The notes under the pieces are model-generated. The model saw only the letters and a program-made list of their open reading frames with translations. It did not search any database and was not told the DNA's origin. A stretch of DNA of 64,000 bases from Ophiostoma sp. CBS 140.51 (lineage: Eukaryota > Ascomycota > Sordariomycetes > Ophiostomatales > Ophiostomataceae): positions 248,001 to 312,000 of the forward strand of contig JANSLP010000004.1 of assembly GCA_029298735.1 (NCBI GenBank), written 5' to 3'. Positions within the stretch are counted from its first letter, which is position 1; every line of letters starts with the position of its first letter. Both the position numbers and the translations under genes were made by a program. Below, piece after piece: positions 24,401-34,933 of this stretch.

Positions 24401-24688
24401 GATCGTGAACGTGAGCGTGATAGAGACCGCGACCGCGACAGAGACCGGGACCGCAATCTCCACAGCCAACGCTCATACCGGGACTTGTCATCTCGCAGCC
24501 GGGATGGCCGCGACTCTCGAGACTCTCGTGATCGTGACGGCCGTGACAGCCGTGACCGCAGCGACAAAGACGGCCGCGATCGTGAAGGCGGCCGCAAGCG
24601 GTTCCGCGACACACTCAATGCTGCCGGTATTGGCGGTGCTGCCGGCAGTCTCTTCTCGGTCCTCACTGAGGCAGCGTCTGGCTTTTAG
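21464..24688 (+). CDS. DUF8035-like protein with Arg/Asp- and His-rich C-terminal tail
   Basis: Spliced, about 1,051 residues. Exon 1 is 21464-22336, the intron about 22337-22405 (GTATGT donor, CTAAC branch; an acceptor 3 bp further on is equally in frame), and exon 2 runs to 24688. The N-terminal 110 residues are predicted helical, followed by a Ser/Thr/Asn-rich linker. Around residues 635-695 is a block with IWTRISRRLVSPEVLEKA that I associate with the fungal domain of unknown function DUF8035. From about residue 833 to 1025 the chain is a His/Ser tract and then near-continuous Arg-Asp/Arg-Glu/Arg-Ser dipeptides, resembling the charged tails of splicing and RNA-binding proteins. A short non-repetitive end follows. 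Nuclear or RNA-related work is a guess from the tail. No enzyme motif is visible. Confidence 0.75.
24090..24600 (+). repeat. Degenerate hexanucleotide array coding Arg-Asp dipeptides
   Basis: Many imperfect copies of CGNGAY-type hexamers encode RD/RE/RS repeats. The codons vary, so selection seems to act on the protein rather than simple recent slippage. Confidence 0.75.
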
Positions 24689-25438
24689 ATGCTACCCCCA
24701 TAAAATCATTCACTTCTTTCCTTTTGTCTTAGCAACATTTTTTTTTTGTTATCATTTTTTGTTATCATTATCTATTACATTGTCACGATCAGATGATTTA
24801 TTTCTATATTCTTCTATTTTGTTATTACTCTTTTACTTTTTGATAACTTGTCTTCTTCTTTATCTTTAGTTTGGAATACCTTTGTTCGGTTTTGACGCAA
24901 TGGTTTAATGAAATACGATACCTATGACTTGGCTTTTTTTCTTCAATGTTTTCTAGTCTATTTATTCTTTTAATTTGTGGCCACGATTGGTGATGTTTTT
25001 ACGACGGGGAGCTCTGTTGAAACGATACTCGATATACCTTTTGAGAGATAAATAATATACATGCAGCGTTTTGTTTTGATCATTACTGTTGTTCTTCATG
25101 ATGGCAAACATTGCCAATCGCTCCTTCCTCTTTTAAGCCTATTATCTCTCCTGCCTTACTTGTAAGTACGTGTTGTGGTAAACAAGCTCGAGAGAGAATA
25201 TAGGTTTGTGCAAACTTTCCCCCTTGCCTTGACCCTTTACCTTTTTCATTCACTACTCTCCAACCTCAAACCTCCACACCTCTTCGACAACACCGGCCAT
25301 CGACCACACCATTCTAATCTTCCTTCATCTGGCCACTGCCTTCAAATCAACCTTCGCATCTATCCGCTGCCTTTCATATCTGCCTTCATATCGTCCCGGT
25401 GAAAAACAACAAACGGGCTCCCAACCATCATCAACACC
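24689..25438. other. AT-rich 3' region and promoter of the small membrane protein
   Basis: Poly-T and AT-rich sequence after the DUF8035-like gene grades into a CT-rich leader before 25439. No gene is seen. Confidence 0.6.
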
Positions 25439-25891
25439 ATGGACTCAACCAACACCACAGCCGGTCTGCCCCCCAGCATCGAGGCCGGCCTGCTTCTCAT
25501 CGCCGAGGCTCTCCAGGGCAAGAAGAGGACTCGGCCCAGGGCGGATGATCACAACGACGTTGTTTCTCAGTCGATCGAATTCTGTATCATGATTCTTCTC
25601 CTATTCTATCTCATGAAAAATTGCATCGACAAGAAAAACGAAGACAAGGGCAAGGACAAGGACAAGACCAAGAACGACAAGGACAACAAGAACAGCAGCA
25701 GCAGCAATAACAGCAAAGACATCACACTACGTCTACACGTCTACATCAAGACTGAGTGCAGCTGTAGCAGACGCTACACAAACTATGACGAGCAACGCCG
25801 CACCGAGCAGCGCTGGGGCGAACAGCGCTGGGACCAGCAACCCTACAATGGACGACTCTGGGGCGAACAGCCACCTTCCCAGGCGTACTAG
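25439..25891 (+). CDS. Small single-pass membrane protein, function unknown
   Basis: 150 residues, ATG in a perfect CACC context after a CT-rich leader. A short N-terminal region with an amphipathic helix (residues 13-27) and a basic patch is followed by one hydrophobic segment at about 47-59. Next come a Lys/Asp-rich stretch (65-85) and a Ser/Asn linker. The C-terminal part is rich in Arg, Tyr, Gln and Trp, with a repeated RWGEQ/RWDQQ theme. There is no signal peptide. I do not recognise the family. Composition and length suggest a lineage-restricted gene. It could be spurious, but the start context, membrane segment and single uninterrupted frame argue for a real protein. Confidence 0.5.
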   Translation: MDSTNTTAGLPPSIEAGLLLIAEALQGKKRTRPRADDHNDVVSQSIEFCIMILLLFYLMKNCIDKKNEDKGKDKDKTKNDKDNKNSSSSNNSKDITLRLHVYIKTECSCSRRYTNYDEQRRTEQRWGEQRWDQQPYNGRLWGEQPPSQAY

Positions 25892-26380
25892 GCCCTACTT
25901 TCAATATTGAAGATAGCCATGGTTCTTCAAGGGGATACTGGAAGAGAGAGGCGGGAAAGGAAATGGAAGACTTCAATCATGTCAAACGACAAACGATTGC
26001 AAGATGGTAAAAATATGGGTGCCATGTTGTCATACAGATGGATGGATGTCGGGTGGACAGGTCAGTCACAAAGCAAGGACAGGATGAAAGGGGGAGATGA
26101 CAGCAGCTATGTCAACAATGGAGATAAAGTCAGATAAAAGCAAATTTGAATAAGATGAAAGACTACAAACAAGACAAAATATCACGAGTGAGATGGAAGA
26201 CGGATGCGATGAAAGAATAAATGCGTTCCATGAAAAAGTAAGCAAATGCTATTTTAATGTCATCCGATGAAGGTTTCTAACTGGTCCAATAATACAAACA
26301 AAACAAAAACACAGCCCGATTTCAGATCGAAATCTCATCCCATCCCATCTCATCCTCTATTATTTTCATTCCTTCTCCCC
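25892..26380. other. Convergent intergenic stretch
   Basis: 3' flanks of the small membrane protein gene and of the convergent utp8 gene. Purine-rich near 25,950 and with CATCC repeats near 26,340. No gene is seen. Confidence 0.6.
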
Positions 26381-29300
26381 TCAAAAGACAATCCGCTCCA
26401 GTGTGTAGGCACCGACCTTCTTGCTCGTCAGGTGGCCGAGCTCACGCTTGGTGCGCTTGACAATCTCGCCGGAACCGCTGACAACCTTGGTAGGCGCGAC
26501 GTCGGTGTGCCGGGTCAGGCCCGTAGGTGCCCGCAGGCCCAGCGGCAGGCCACTAACGACTGACGCCGAGGCGGGGGCGACCACGGTCTGGGGGCGGACT
26601 TTGTTCTCCTCACAATTCTTGGCCAGGATAGAGGCCTTGGTGGCCATCTTCTCGACGCCCATGCCGTAGCGGACGGTCTCGCCAACCAGACCTCTCAAGT
26701 ACAAAGCCTCCTGGACACCCTCGAGGGCGGCGCTGACCTGCCACTTGAGGAGGGCGAAAAAGTCGGCGCCCATCGGGTCAGAGACAGCAGAGTTGTTGGG
26801 GGCCGTGAGGGCCACCTCCTCGCTGCTGGTGTCAATCTCCTCGTCATTGATGAGCCACTCGCCGGGGCGCACAGCGTCAATGCAGCGGCACAGCAGGTCG
26901 GCAATCAGCCGAATCGAGTAGTTGAGCGGAGTGGTATCCGCCGCAGCCGCGCCGGCGGCCGCACCAGTCTTGGCCTCGTCCATGTCCATATAACGGGTGG
27001 CCCAGCCCTGGTCGACCATTTGCTTGCGGAGCACCTCGATGAGGGCGCGGATCTCGTCCGTCTGGAAAATGCGGCGCAGACCTTGCACAGTGGCCATGGC
27101 TGGGCAGCTACCGAGCTTGCCAATGGCAATGTCGAGCGCCAAGTCGCGGGGGTCGTTTTCGACGTGCTGCAGGAAATATTCGGCGAGGTGAAGCTGCTGG
27201 TCGAGCTGGTCGAGCTCGCGTTCGGGTTTGTCGGCAGAGTCCTCTTCGGTGCGTTGCTTCGCCTCCGGTTTCGTCGCCTCCGGCTTATCCACCAGCTCCA
27301 GGCTGCGCATGAGCAGGAGGGTGGCACTCAGCAACTCAGTCGCACCCAGCTTGGTCTCGTACAGCCAGCGCAGCAGCAGATCGAGAGAAGGATCGACCTG
27401 GGCGAGGACAACAGGCAGGGACTCGCCGAGCAGCTGATCGTCTTCATCGACGTCCCGCAGAAACTCGCGCAGGGCAGAACGGGTGTTGGCGACCGAAAGG
27501 TGGCCCGCGTCCACGAGGTAGTTGAGAATGTCGCTCGCGGGGAACTTGCAGCGCAGGCGCAAACGGCCACCGGTCTGCTCCTCCTTGATGGAAAAGATGC
27601 GGCTGATGGCGTAAATGACCCAGCGACGGTCGGACAGAGGGTACTTGACGTGGTGGGTGGTGGGAGAGGAGGATGTGGGGGGAGGGGTGGTCGTGTGTCC
27701 GTTCGTGAGGCCGTTTGTCGTGCCGTTGGCAAGGCCATTCGTAGTCGTCGCAGCCTCCTCACCACCATCCTGTGTCTCATCCATAGCGTCTGTCGTAGCG
27801 GTCGTGTCCAGAGGCCGCTGCCAGCGCCAGTCGCTGACGGACTGGATGCCCAGCTTCTCGGCCAGCAAATCGTCAAACGCAACAACATCCTCAGCCTCCA
27901 GCAGAGCATCCGCACTCTTGGCGTCCTCATTAAACTGCGCCAGGTAGCTGGCCGACATGGTGCCAGGCAGGTACTTCTTGGGCAGAGCATCGTCGCTGGT
28001 CGTCTTTGTGTCTGCAAGGGACGACGACGCACCACGGCCAATCGAGTCAATCAACAGACCATCGGCGCGGCGCTTCTTGCTACGTGTGCGCGGGGGTTCC
28101 AACTGGACGGCCACAAGGTTGGAGTCGAGTAGAGCAACGGCCAGCTCGAGCTGTGGGAAGAAGGAGACGAAGCTGCAAGCATGGGCAGCTGCACTGGTGT
28201 TGGCAGCCTCGTTAGACGCCGACTTGACTGAGGCCTGCACTTCGAGAGTGGTCGAGGCCTGCAGCGATTTGAAGAGGGGGTTGTAGACGGAAAAGGAGGT
28301 GGGCGTGGCGGCGAGGATGCTGGACTTGGACAGGCGCAAAAAGGAGGTGACACCGGGAATGGCGATGCTGCTGACGACACGGGGCACACTGCGGGTCAGG
28401 TCGTACGACAGGACGTTCTCTCCCTCCAAAGCGAAGAGGGAGCCCGACAGGATGTCCAGGCGGTAGGTGGTCGATGCGTCGTTCTCGGTGGTCGTCGCAG
28501 GCAGGCGAATGTAGTGGGCCTGGACGAGCACGTCGCGGTCGGCGTCGGCCGACAGAATGTGCAGGTAGCGAGCAGCCGCCTGACGACCGCCCGTGACCGT
28601 CGTAATGACAAACAAAACATCCGGGTTAAAACCGCCGGAGCTGCCCTCGACGTCAATCTTTTGCGAAAAGAACCCGGACAAATAGTCGCCCAGGCCCAGG
28701 CCCTTAACGACGTCCGACGCCAGACCCATTTGCACAAACTCGACACGCATGTTGGAGCCACGCGGCACAGGGTCCTGCGACAGAGCAGCCACCGACGCCT
28801 TGTACTTTTCCTTGAGTGTCTCGCCGTCAAAGCAGGTCACCTGGCCGTCGCGGTCGATGGCAAGAAGGTCGACTGATGTTGTAGCTCCCTCAGCTGGCAA
28901 GGACAGAGTGTACAGCGCAATTATATCACCCGTGCGGCCCAGGCTGACCGTCACCGACCCGGACGCCGTGGCACCGGCTGCCTCGACCGTATCCTTGAAC
29001 AGCGACAGTTTCCGTGCCGGCTCGCGCGTCGCAATGTATGTGTAGCGGGCCACGGTGGCATCTTTGCTGGCCGACGACCGCAGGCGGACCGAGCAGGGGG
29101 GGCAGGAGAACTTGGCCTGCGGAGGGACGGGGTAGGATGTGATGAGGCGGGAGGAGGCGATCTAGACGCACACCGTTAGCAGTGTCAACAAAAAGAACGT
29201 GGTACGGGGACTTACATCATAAATGTTGGCAGACTCGCCGTCGATGCCGACGACGACTTCGGCCCGTCTGCGCTTCTTCACGCCTGGCCGCTGCCCGTAC

Positions 29301-29395
29301 ACCTCGCCGACAACGCTCTTGCCGTCGACCTGGGCCAACGACCGTGGCAGGCTGGCCAGCACATACGGCTTTTGGATGTGGAAGTTGGAGGCCAT
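26381..29395 (-). CDS. utp8: Utp8, t-UTP/UtpA subunit of the small-subunit processome
   Basis: Spliced, 986 residues. Exon 1 is 29395-29216, the intron 29215-29162 (54 bp, GTAAGT donor, CTAG acceptor), and exon 2 is 29161-26381. The N-terminus with IQKPYVLASLPRSL, a basic KKRRR and an IDGESANIYD strand fits the beta-propeller of fungal Utp8. The propeller fills about the first 430 residues and an alpha-helical domain follows, with an acidic Thr/Pro-rich spacer near residue 430-470. Utp8 works in the UtpA complex, which binds nascent pre-rRNA and supports rDNA transcription in the nucleolus. It is longer than yeast Utp8 (713 residues) because of inserts. The assignment comes from recalled family features, so a related UtpA propeller protein is the alternative. 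Confidence 0.75.
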
Positions 29396-30211
29396 TGTGA
29401 TGTCGATGTGGAGGGGAAAGAAAACAAATCGAGAATGACGAGAAAGGGAGGAGCAGAGGACTGGAAATACAGGGTCAGGAGTCGGGTGCCTGAGGTTGTG
29501 TGTCGTGCTTTGTCTTGTCGTCGGTTCCCCTGTTGCTGCAAAAAGTGAAGAACCTGGAGCGCGGTGAAAAGCTTCAGGATTGGACATTGGACGGCAGAAA
29601 AAAAAGTTGTCTATCTCAAAAAAAAGTTACAAAAAGTCGTTAGCGGCCCGCAAAAAGTCGTTGGCGCTAGCGTCAATTGGACTGTATATCTGTGCGATAG
29701 CACTGTGTAAGAGCACTGTATGGCACGTGCCTTCGCCTGCCTACCTAGAGTTCCTGGACCCACTGTACGCGCTTTACACGCTCCGCCATTCGCGCCTTCC
29801 CTCAACGCGTCTTGCTTGCTAAATGGGTCAAGAAAGGGCAACTGCGTCCCACCACGAGTGCCATCCAGGAACAGAAGAGCAGGCAAAACTTCCAGAGCAA
29901 CGACTCTTTTCGAGCTCTTGGAGAGAAACAATACACAAACTCGACAACATCTACAAAACCCGCATTTTACACTCGACTATCTATCCAACTACTCACACCA
30001 GCATTGATACAAATAGACTACGGATTACACTTTGATCTATAGCTCGACAGAACTACACAGTCATCGATACGCCCATGCAGAAACCAGCATCATAAACCGC
30101 CCATTGGAACGAAACAGTTGGCAGAGAGGTGACTGACGGTGAGGTGGGTTTTGACTCTCCTGTCTCCTACTTAGGCTACGGGACACTGCGACGGCTAACA
30201 CACCCAGATCT
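29396..30211. promoter_or_regulatory. Divergent promoter, utp8 / elg1
   Basis: 816 bp between the two start codons. It holds a perfect ACGCGT at 29805-29810. The elg1 ATG at 30212 follows a CAGATCT that may be a 5' UTR splice acceptor. Confidence 0.55.
29805..29810. promoter_or_regulatory. ACGCGT (MCB-type) box upstream of elg1
   Basis: Perfect palindromic MluI cell-cycle box about 400 bp before the elg1 ATG. MBF sites of this type drive replication genes in yeasts. ACGCGT also occurs elsewhere in the window, so this is only suggestive. Confidence 0.35.
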
Positions 30212-33200
30212 ATGTCGTCTGCCGCTGTTGTCATCATGGCCAGCGAGCCGCCGGGGGGCGGCCAGCAGAGGAAGCTGCACCCGCTCTTTGCGCCGTCAAA
30301 ACCGAATAGGAGCGACGGGGAAGAGACGAGCTCGACGGGTGGTCAGAGCATCCCCCAGCAGCAGTCAGTCCCGCAGCAGCCTGCACCGCAGCAGCCTGCA
30401 CTGCAGCAGGCGACGCTGCAACAGACTTTCCAACAACAGACTCTTGCACCACAACCGTACCCAGCCAACCCTCCGCCGACCATTCCACAACCATCATCTC
30501 TGCCAGGAGTAGACACGGCACCATCACAACCTCAGACGCAGCCTGTGACTGCTCCTCCGGCACCCGTGCCACCTGTAGCACCAGCGAGCGCACTGGACGT
30601 CGGGATAATACCGGCAGAACCAGCCGCGCCTGTCCAGATGAACGCATTCGAGAAATTAAAGCAACCAAAGCGGAAAGCAGACACGAACCCAGCAGTCGAC
30701 GAGTCCACCACCGAGGGAAACCCATCAGCCTCCGAGCCTAAGCGTCGCGGACGGCCTCCAAAGAAACGGAAGTCGTCGCCGCCGCCTCCGCCTCCACCAG
30801 CACAAAGCAACGCAGGCTTGACACCTACTCAGAGCACCGAATCTCCTTCTCCCCTTGTCCTCAGTCACAGTAACGGCGAGACTCTGGTCGAGGGCATCAC
30901 TAATAGCTCCGCCCTCCCGAGTGCCGTCTCCAGCACGGCTGCCAGCACACCGGCACTCGAGACACCCCCGACAGAGCAGCCGAAACGCCTCTTGCAGTTT
31001 AACCCAAAGACGGGAACCATCGGCTCGCCACCAAAACCCAAGGAAACACCACTCACCAAGTCTGGCCGGCCTAAGAGGAAGTCGGGCGCAGCAAGCAACA
31101 CGCCCCCACCACTCGCTGTCGCCTACCCATCACAAGATGCCGAGTCTAGAGTTCGTATCGGCACCACAGTTGACTCTATCTTGAGTGGGAATCATAGAGT
31201 CTTTCCTTTGCCCACACCTGCGCCAGACTCTGCCAAGGGCAGTAAGAAGGCCCAGAAACTGGCAAAACCTGCACCCGCCCCTGCTCCCGTCACCAAACAG
31301 CAGTCAACCGTCACTCCTGCAACCCCGAAGCCGGCAACTACAACACCGGCACCCTCAAAGAGCACACACCCATTCTTCACAGGCGGCCTCGCTAAGTCGT
31401 CTGCCGCCAAAGATGGCACGTCAAACATCCCTGCCACTGGCAAGTCGTCTGCTGGCGGTAACTCTGCAGCCTACTACACCTCGACACCCTGCTCGCCTAA
31501 GCGGCGTGGCGGTCCCCAGCAGGCGCCTGGGTTTAAGATGCCACAGTTTGGTGCTAAGAACGGCATGTTGCGTGTGCCTGGTGCATGTCATCCAGCCTGG
31601 CCGTGGAAAGGAACCTCGCACGTTCACCCTGAAGGAGATGCGAACCTGTCGACAGCTCACTTTGCCTCCACAAAATCCCCGACGTCTCCCCTGCCTCACA
31701 AGAAACGAAAGGGTAACGCCATTGATATCCGCAAAGAGGAGTTGATTCTGGAGCAAAAGCTGCAAGGCCTGGGCATCAGCTCGGTCATTGAGGATATCCG
31801 TAACGCCAACTCGGACGAGTTTGCTCCACCACCACCCGAGCTTCGCCTCCCAACAAAACACATTGAGAGCGGCGTGAATCTACGAGCCAGGATCGCACCA
31901 CAGCTTCGCACAACCCACCCGGGCCTTCAATCTCTCTACAATTCCATTGCCACGACGCTTTCTGCCTTTGACCAGCACGACTGCGAGTCGTTAAGCTGGG
32001 CCCAAAAGTATGCTCCATCCTGTGCCATGGAGGTTCTGCAATCCGGCAAGGAGCCGGTCATTCTCAAAGATTGGCTGGAGGCTCTCAAGGTGGTCGCTGT
32101 TGACACTGGTTCGGCCGAGTCTGGCGAATCCAAAGCGGCGGCGGCGGCTGCGGCTGCTAAGGGTGGTCGGGCAACAAAGCGAAGACGTAAGAAGAACAAG
32201 CTCGACGGCTTCATTGTCTCTAGTGACGATGAAGATGGCGACGGCGAGACGTCCGACAACGAGGCCGACTGGACGGCCAGCGGCCGGTATGGTCTCGTGA
32301 AGGACACCGTCGTCCGTGCAGGCAACCTGCTTGACAAAGCCGGCCGTGCAGGTGCTAGGCTCACCAACACTGTTGTCATCAGCGGGCCCAACGGATGCGG
32401 CAAATCGGCAGCAGTCTATGCCGTCGCCAAAGAGCTGGGCTTCGAGGTCTTTGAGATCAACGCGAGCAGCCGCCGCAGCGGCAAAGACGTGATCGACCGC
32501 ATTGGTGACATGACCAGAAACCATCTCGTCCAGCACAAGAACAAGAAGCAGCCCAAAGCTACGGTGTTGCCATCGATCGAGAACAAGAAGCAGCCTAAAG
32601 CGACGGCGTTGCCATCGATCGAGGCTCACATCGATTCGGTAGACGACTACGACCCGGACCTCGAGGATGCTTATGGAGATCCCGACCCCGACTATCCGAT
32701 GGCAGATGTCGAGATTGTCCCAGCGCCTCCCACCAAGAAGCAGCCGACTATGAGTTCGTTCTTCAAGTTGACGTCCACAAGTGCTGATAAGCCGACGACG
32801 ACAGCCACAACATCCACCGAGGGAAAGTCGAGCCAGAAACAGTCACTTATTCTTCTCGAGGAAGCCGACCTGCTCTACGAAGAGGACAAGCAGTTCTGGG
32901 CCACGGTTATGAACCTCATCGTTCAGTCAAAGCGACCGTTTGTCATCACTTGCAACGACGAGACCTTGATTCCACTGCACAATCTGCGCCTGCACGCCAT
33001 TCTCCGCTTCACGCCTCCACCTTCTGACGTGGCTATCGACCGTCTCCTCATGATTGCTGCCTGCGAGGGCCACGCTCTGCAGCGCAAAGCTGTGGAGTCT
33101 TTGTACGAAGTGCGTAACCACGACTTCCGGGCTTCACTCGCCGATCTTCAGTTCTGGTGCCAGATCAGTGTTGGCGACCGGCGCGGTGGCTTTGACTGGT

Positions 33201-34906
33201 TCTACCAGCGGTGGCCGGAAGGCATCGACCGCGACGAGGGCGGGCACATCAAGCGCGTCATCAGCGAGAACACCTACCAGGAGGGCATGGGGTGGCTGAA
33301 CAATGACTCTGGTGCTAGCAAGGCCGTTGTCGGCAGCAATGTGCACGCTGCTCATTGTGCCAATGTGGAAGACAGTTTGGTCCAGCAGGCTTGGAACGAC
33401 TGGCAGCTCGATATGGGCCAATGGCAGGACTCTCTGGAGCTCTCGTCGTGGTCGACTCAGCTGTCATCCAGCGACAAGGACAACCGCAGCCAGCGCCTGC
33501 TGTTACTCGAGTCGTACAGCAACTTTGCCGAGGCCATGAGCGATGCCGACCTTGTCTCGTCCATGGTGTTTGCTACCGGGAACAAGCTGCCTCTCGACGC
33601 AACACAGCCCGAGCTGCCCTACAAGGCCCACGAAGATTATATTCTGGGCCAGCAGCTGCTCGAACGCACCACGCCCGCCCACGAGCTCGACGACCTGCGC
33701 CTGCCCATGGCCACGGCCATGCGCTGTACTGCGAAGCAAATTCTACGAGGCAATGTGCGGACAACCACCTACGACAGTCTGTCTCATGCACACAACCAGC
33801 TCGACCACCTCGATGAGCCGGCGGTCATGTCCGCCATCCGCAAAGACCACGCTCAACCAGATGGACTTGTGCCCAGCCAGACGCCCTCAGTGAGACGCAT
33901 CGACTTTTCCCTGGCCTTTGATCCTATTGCTGTCCCCAGTAGTGCACCCAGCAATGGCATGTACTCTGCCTTTTATGCGCCGACAGCGTCCGCGTCCGCC
34001 TCGTCGTCATCATCGCCATCATCACATCTCGACCCGTCCGTCTTTGACCGCAACATGGAGCCCATTGCCGTCGACGTTGCTCCCTTTGTGCGTGGCATCA
34101 TTGCCCATGAGGGTCGCCTGCAGAAAGAGCGCAATAAACACACCTCGTTCTTGTCCGAGGCCATGGGGGTGAGTACCCCCGCAGCATCTTCCACTGCGAC
34201 TGGAGGCGCCAACACGTCCGATAGTGATGCTATGCCTGTCCCTGCAGCCCGCCGCCGGCCGGCTAAACGCATGCGCACCACTCGTACCGCCATGTCCGCT
34301 CTTGAAGGTGGTTCGCGGAGTGCTACTGCTCTTCGCCGCGACCGCTGGTTTGATGGCGCCGACATTAATCCGGTGCTTGTGATGCGCACAGGTGGTGATG
34401 GATGGGATGGGGTTGTCGAGGGTTTGTTGGCGGGTCTCAACGAGGCGGCAGCCGCGGCTGATGCCAGAGATGCCGCCATTGCTGCTCAAGAGGCGGCGGC
34501 GGCTGCAGCGGCAGCAGCAGAGGCGGCGGCAGCTGCACCACCACCACCACCACCACCGCCGCCATCAACATCAGCATCTAGCCAGCAACTTCGACCACTT
34601 GCACCAGCCCCACCGCCAGCCCCGGGTATGGCGTTTAATGTATTCCCGGCTTCGGTCTCAACAGCGGCACAGGCACAGGCAGCTCCGGCGTTTAATGCAC
34701 CGCCACAGTCGTCGACCATTCCAGCTCTTTATTCGGACGTGCAAAATATGATTAGCTCGGCTCCTTTTCCAACGGCGACGATCGGACAAGACCAATACCA
34801 GGGCCAGGGCCAGGGCCAGGGCCAGGGTCAACCTTGGGCTCCGGTTCCTGGGGCAGGAGGAGTGCCTCAACAGGAGCAAGGCAAGGGGGCACAGCAGCAG
34901 CAGTAG
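30212..34906 (+). CDS. elg1: Elg1/ATAD5, large subunit of the PCNA-unloading RFC-like complex
   Basis: Intronless, 1,564 residues to the first TAG. Met9 is an alternative start. The N-terminal 600 residues are disordered; Q19-F26 (QRKLHPLF) resembles a PCNA-interacting box and a second HPFF lies at 386-389. The AAA+ module has Walker A GPNGCGKS at 725-732 and a degenerate Walker B LILLEEAD at 879-886, as in Elg1 rather than Rfc1. The sensor and lid region, with FVITCNDETLIPLHN, follows. The tail has poly-Ala, poly-Pro, a GQ repeat and poly-Gln. Elg1 with Rfc2-5 removes PCNA from replicated DNA in the nucleus. Oddities are a 42 bp tandem duplication between the Walker motifs, and a stop codon inside a CAG/TAG repeat with an open frame beyond it. 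Confidence 0.9.
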   Translation: MSSAAVVIMASEPPGGGQQRKLHPLFAPSKPNRSDGEETSSTGGQSIPQQQSVPQQPAPQQPALQQATLQQTFQQQTLAPQPYPANPPPTIPQPSSLPGVDTAPSQPQTQPVTAPPAPVPPVAPASALDVGIIPAEPAAPVQMNAFEKLKQPKRKADTNPAVDESTTEGNPSASEPKRRGRPPKKRKSSPPPPPPPAQSNAGLTPTQSTESPSPLVLSHSNGETLVEGITNSSALPSAVSSTAASTPALETPPTEQPKRLLQFNPKTGTIGSPPKPKETPLTKSGRPKRKSGAASNTPPPLAVAYPSQDAESRVRIGTTVDSILSGNHRVFPLPTPAPDSAKGSKKAQKLAKPAPAPAPVTKQQSTVTPATPKPATTTPAPSKSTHPFFTGGLAKSSAAKDGTSNIPATGKSSAGGNSAAYYTSTPCSPKRRGGPQQAPGFKMPQFGAKNGMLRVPGACHPAWPWKGTSHVHPEGDANLSTAHFASTKSPTSPLPHKKRKGNAIDIRKEELILEQKLQGLGISSVIEDIRNANSDEFAPPPPELRLPTKHIESGVNLRARIAPQLRTTHPGLQSLYNSIATTLSAFDQHDCESLSWAQKYAPSCAMEVLQSGKEPVILKDWLEALKVVAVDTGSAESGESKAAAAAAAAKGGRATKRRRKKNKLDGFIVSSDDEDGDGETSDNEADWTASGRYGLVKDTVVRAGNLLDKAGRAGARLTNTVVISGPNGCGKSAAVYAVAKELGFEVFEINASSRRSGKDVIDRIGDMTRNHLVQHKNKKQPKATVLPSIENKKQPKATALPSIEAHIDSVDDYDPDLEDAYGDPDPDYPMADVEIVPAPPTKKQPTMSSFFKLTSTSADKPTTTATTSTEGKSSQKQSLILLEEADLLYEEDKQFWATVMNLIVQSKRPFVITCNDETLIPLHNLRLHAILRFTPPPSDVAIDRLLMIAACEGHALQRKAVESLYEVRNHDFRASLADLQFWCQISVGDRRGGFDWFYQRWPEGIDRDEGGHIKRVISENTYQEGMGWLNNDSGASKAVVGSNVHAAHCANVEDSLVQQAWNDWQLDMGQWQDSLELSSWSTQLSSSDKDNRSQRLLLLESYSNFAEAMSDADLVSSMVFATGNKLPLDATQPELPYKAHEDYILGQQLLERTTPAHELDDLRLPMATAMRCTAKQILRGNVRTTTYDSLSHAHNQLDHLDEPAVMSAIRKDHAQPDGLVPSQTPSVRRIDFSLAFDPIAVPSSAPSNGMYSAFYAPTASASASSSSSPSSHLDPSVFDRNMEPIAVDVAPFVRGIIAHEGRLQKERNKHTSFLSEAMGVSTPAASSTATGGANTSDSDAMPVPAARRRPAKRMRTTRTAMSALEGGSRSATALRRDRWFDGADINPVLVMRTGGDGWDGVVEGLLAGLNEAAAAADARDAAIAAQEAAAAAAAAAEAAAAAPPPPPPPPPSTSASSQQLRPLAPAPPPAPGMAFNVFPASVSTAAQAQAAPAFNAPPQSSTIPALYSDVQNMISSAPFPTATIGQDQYQGQGQGQGQGQPWAPVPGAGGVPQQEQGKGAQQQQ
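32540..32623 (+). repeat. 42 bp in-frame tandem duplication in the elg1 ATPase domain
   Basis: Two adjoining 42 bp units (32540-32581, 32582-32623) differ at three bases. They code for two 14-residue copies beginning NKKQPKAT at residues 777-804, between Walker A and Walker B. Confidence 0.9.
34800..34829 (+). repeat. GGCCAG hexamer repeat coding Gly-Gln
   Basis: About five GGCCAG-type units near the end of elg1 encode a GQ repeat. Confidence 0.8.
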
Positions 34907-34933
34907 TAGTAGTAGCAGCAGTAGCAGCAGCAG
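34892..34933 (+). repeat. CAG/TAG triplet repeat spanning the elg1 stop
   Basis: Several CAG triplets are followed in the same frame by four TAG, two CAG, one TAG and three CAG. The annotated stop is the first TAG (34904-34906). Confidence 0.9.

Noticed and set aside
27020..28132. 370-codon plus-strand frame antisense to utp8
   Set aside because: A mirror frame of a strongly codon-biased gene. No protein-like domain, and its opening codon is not ATG.
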